From Brevundimonas diminuta (GTDB taxonomy: Bacteria > Pseudomonadota > Alphaproteobacteria > Caulobacterales > Caulobacteraceae), in assembly GCF_022654015.1 (NCBI RefSeq), contig NZ_CP073063.1, positions 2,356,001 through 2,420,000 of the forward strand: a stretch of DNA of 64,000 bases, read 5' to 3'. This document shows positions 63,477 to 64,000 of the stretch, piece after piece. The notes under the pieces were generated by a model, which saw only the letters and a program-made list of their open reading frames with translations, did no database searches and was not told the origin of the DNA. The position numbers and the translations under genes were made by a program. Position 1 is the stretch's first letter. Each line of letters opens with the position of its first letter.

Positions 63477-64000
63477 ATGACCCTGGACCAGCTCCGCATC
63501 TTCGTCGCCGTCGCCGAGCGCCAGCACGTAACCCGCGCCGCCGAGGCCCTGAACCTGACCCAGTCGGCGGTCAGCTCGGCGGTGACGACGCTGGAGGGCC
63601 GCCACGGCGTCGCCCTGTTCGACCGCGTTGGCCGCAACATCGTCCTGAACGAGGCGGGCGCAACCTTCCTCGTCGAGGCCAAGGCGATCCTCGCCCGTGT
63701 CGAGGCGGCGCAGGACGCGCTCGACGACCTGGGCGGCCTGAAACGCGGACGACTGTCGATCCACGCCAGCCAGACCATCGCCGGCTGGTGGCTTCCCGCC
63801 CGACTGACCCGGTTTCATCAGGCTCATCCCGGCATCCGCATCGAGGTCTCGATCGGCAATACGCGCGAGGTGGCCGACGCTGTCCTGGAGGGCTGCGCTG
63901 AACTGGGTCTGGTCGAGGGCGAACTGAACGAGCCGGCGTTGAGCCGTTCGGTTCTGGATCACGACGAACTGGTGCTGGTCGTGGCGGCCGACCACCCCGC
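63477..64000 (+). CDS. LysR-family regulator, 3' end outside window
   Basis: The first 174 residues are visible. The HTH is MTLDQLRIFVAVAERQHVTRAAEALNLTQSAVSSAVTTLEGRHGVALFDR. The substrate-binding domain begins GRLSIHASQTIAGWWLPARLTRFHQAHPGIRIEVSIGNT, a layout typical of the CysB/CbbR-like branch. It diverges from the DUF305 operon and probably regulates it. Confidence 0.93.
   Translation, partial: MTLDQLRIFVAVAERQHVTRAAEALNLTQSAVSSAVTTLEGRHGVALFDRVGRNIVLNEAGATFLVEAKAILARVEAAQDALDDLGGLKRGRLSIHASQTIAGWWLPARLTRFHQAHPGIRIEVSIGNTREVADAVLEGCAELGLVEGELNEPALSRSVLDHDELVLVVAADHP

Overview
The window is 64 kb of high-GC chromosome from an alphaproteobacterium of the Caulobacteraceae type, most likely Brevundimonas or a close relative. 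This rests on the dnaB-alr-radA-cvpA-purF gene order, the five TonB-dependent receptors (TBDRs) and the Caulobacter-like plant-glycan genes. I see no rRNA, tRNA, CRISPR array, insertion sequence or prophage.

Layout. 1-4.9 kb: a tandem pair of paralogous TBDRs with matching terminators; a candidate cysteine-containing leader peptide precedes the second. 5-7.4 kb: a small periplasmic protein, a membrane protein and dnaB. 7.4-9.1 kb: a secreted cysteine-rich peptide gene broken by one TGA codon, and a serine hydrolase whose C-terminus is frameshifted at a 5-bp tandem repeat. 9.1-15.9 kb: housekeeping genes (alr, radA, cvpA, purF) with a ParE-type toxin-antitoxin pair inserted after purF. 15.9-24.2 kb: Nudix, der, bamB, a TPR-like inner-membrane protein, panB, an ECF sigma operon and small enzymes. 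24.2-27.4 kb: an HWE histidine kinase, a two-domain winged-helix regulator and a DUF3667 membrane protein.

27.4-43.3 kb is a coherent glycan-uptake locus. A minus-strand operon runs from a LacI regulator through a TBDR, a GH144-type glucanase, a sugar-binding protein and two permeases to a large multidomain (alpha/alpha)6 glycosidase. At its far end lie the UgpC/MalK ATPase and a second, divergent TBDR. Near-identical palindromes sit in front of lacI and in the TBDR/ugpC divergent region, which suggests a single regulon. The GH144 match points to beta-1,2-glucan or sophoro-oligosaccharides. The 1071-residue enzyme is the least explained part and the best candidate for something new.

43.6-49.2 kb: a valine-catabolism operon (mmsB, 3-hydroxyisobutyryl-CoA hydrolase, acyl-CoA dehydrogenase, mmsA) with a divergent LysR regulator. 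49.3-51.6 kb: an orphan TonB-C-like protein, a sorbosone-dehydrogenase-like lipoprotein and a DUF2231 protein. 51.7-59.9 kb is a pectin locus: PL10 lyase, GH28, a GH105-DUF4861 fusion and a TBDR, linked by TGACACCGGT-type palindromes. 60.8-64 kb: an operon of a DUF305 protein, a YVTN beta-propeller and a metallo-beta-lactamase-fold hydrolase, with a divergent LysR gene that runs off the window.

Functions come from motif and family recognition by eye. Start codons were chosen from Shine-Dalgarno spacing and signal peptides where possible. No alignment or database search was run.
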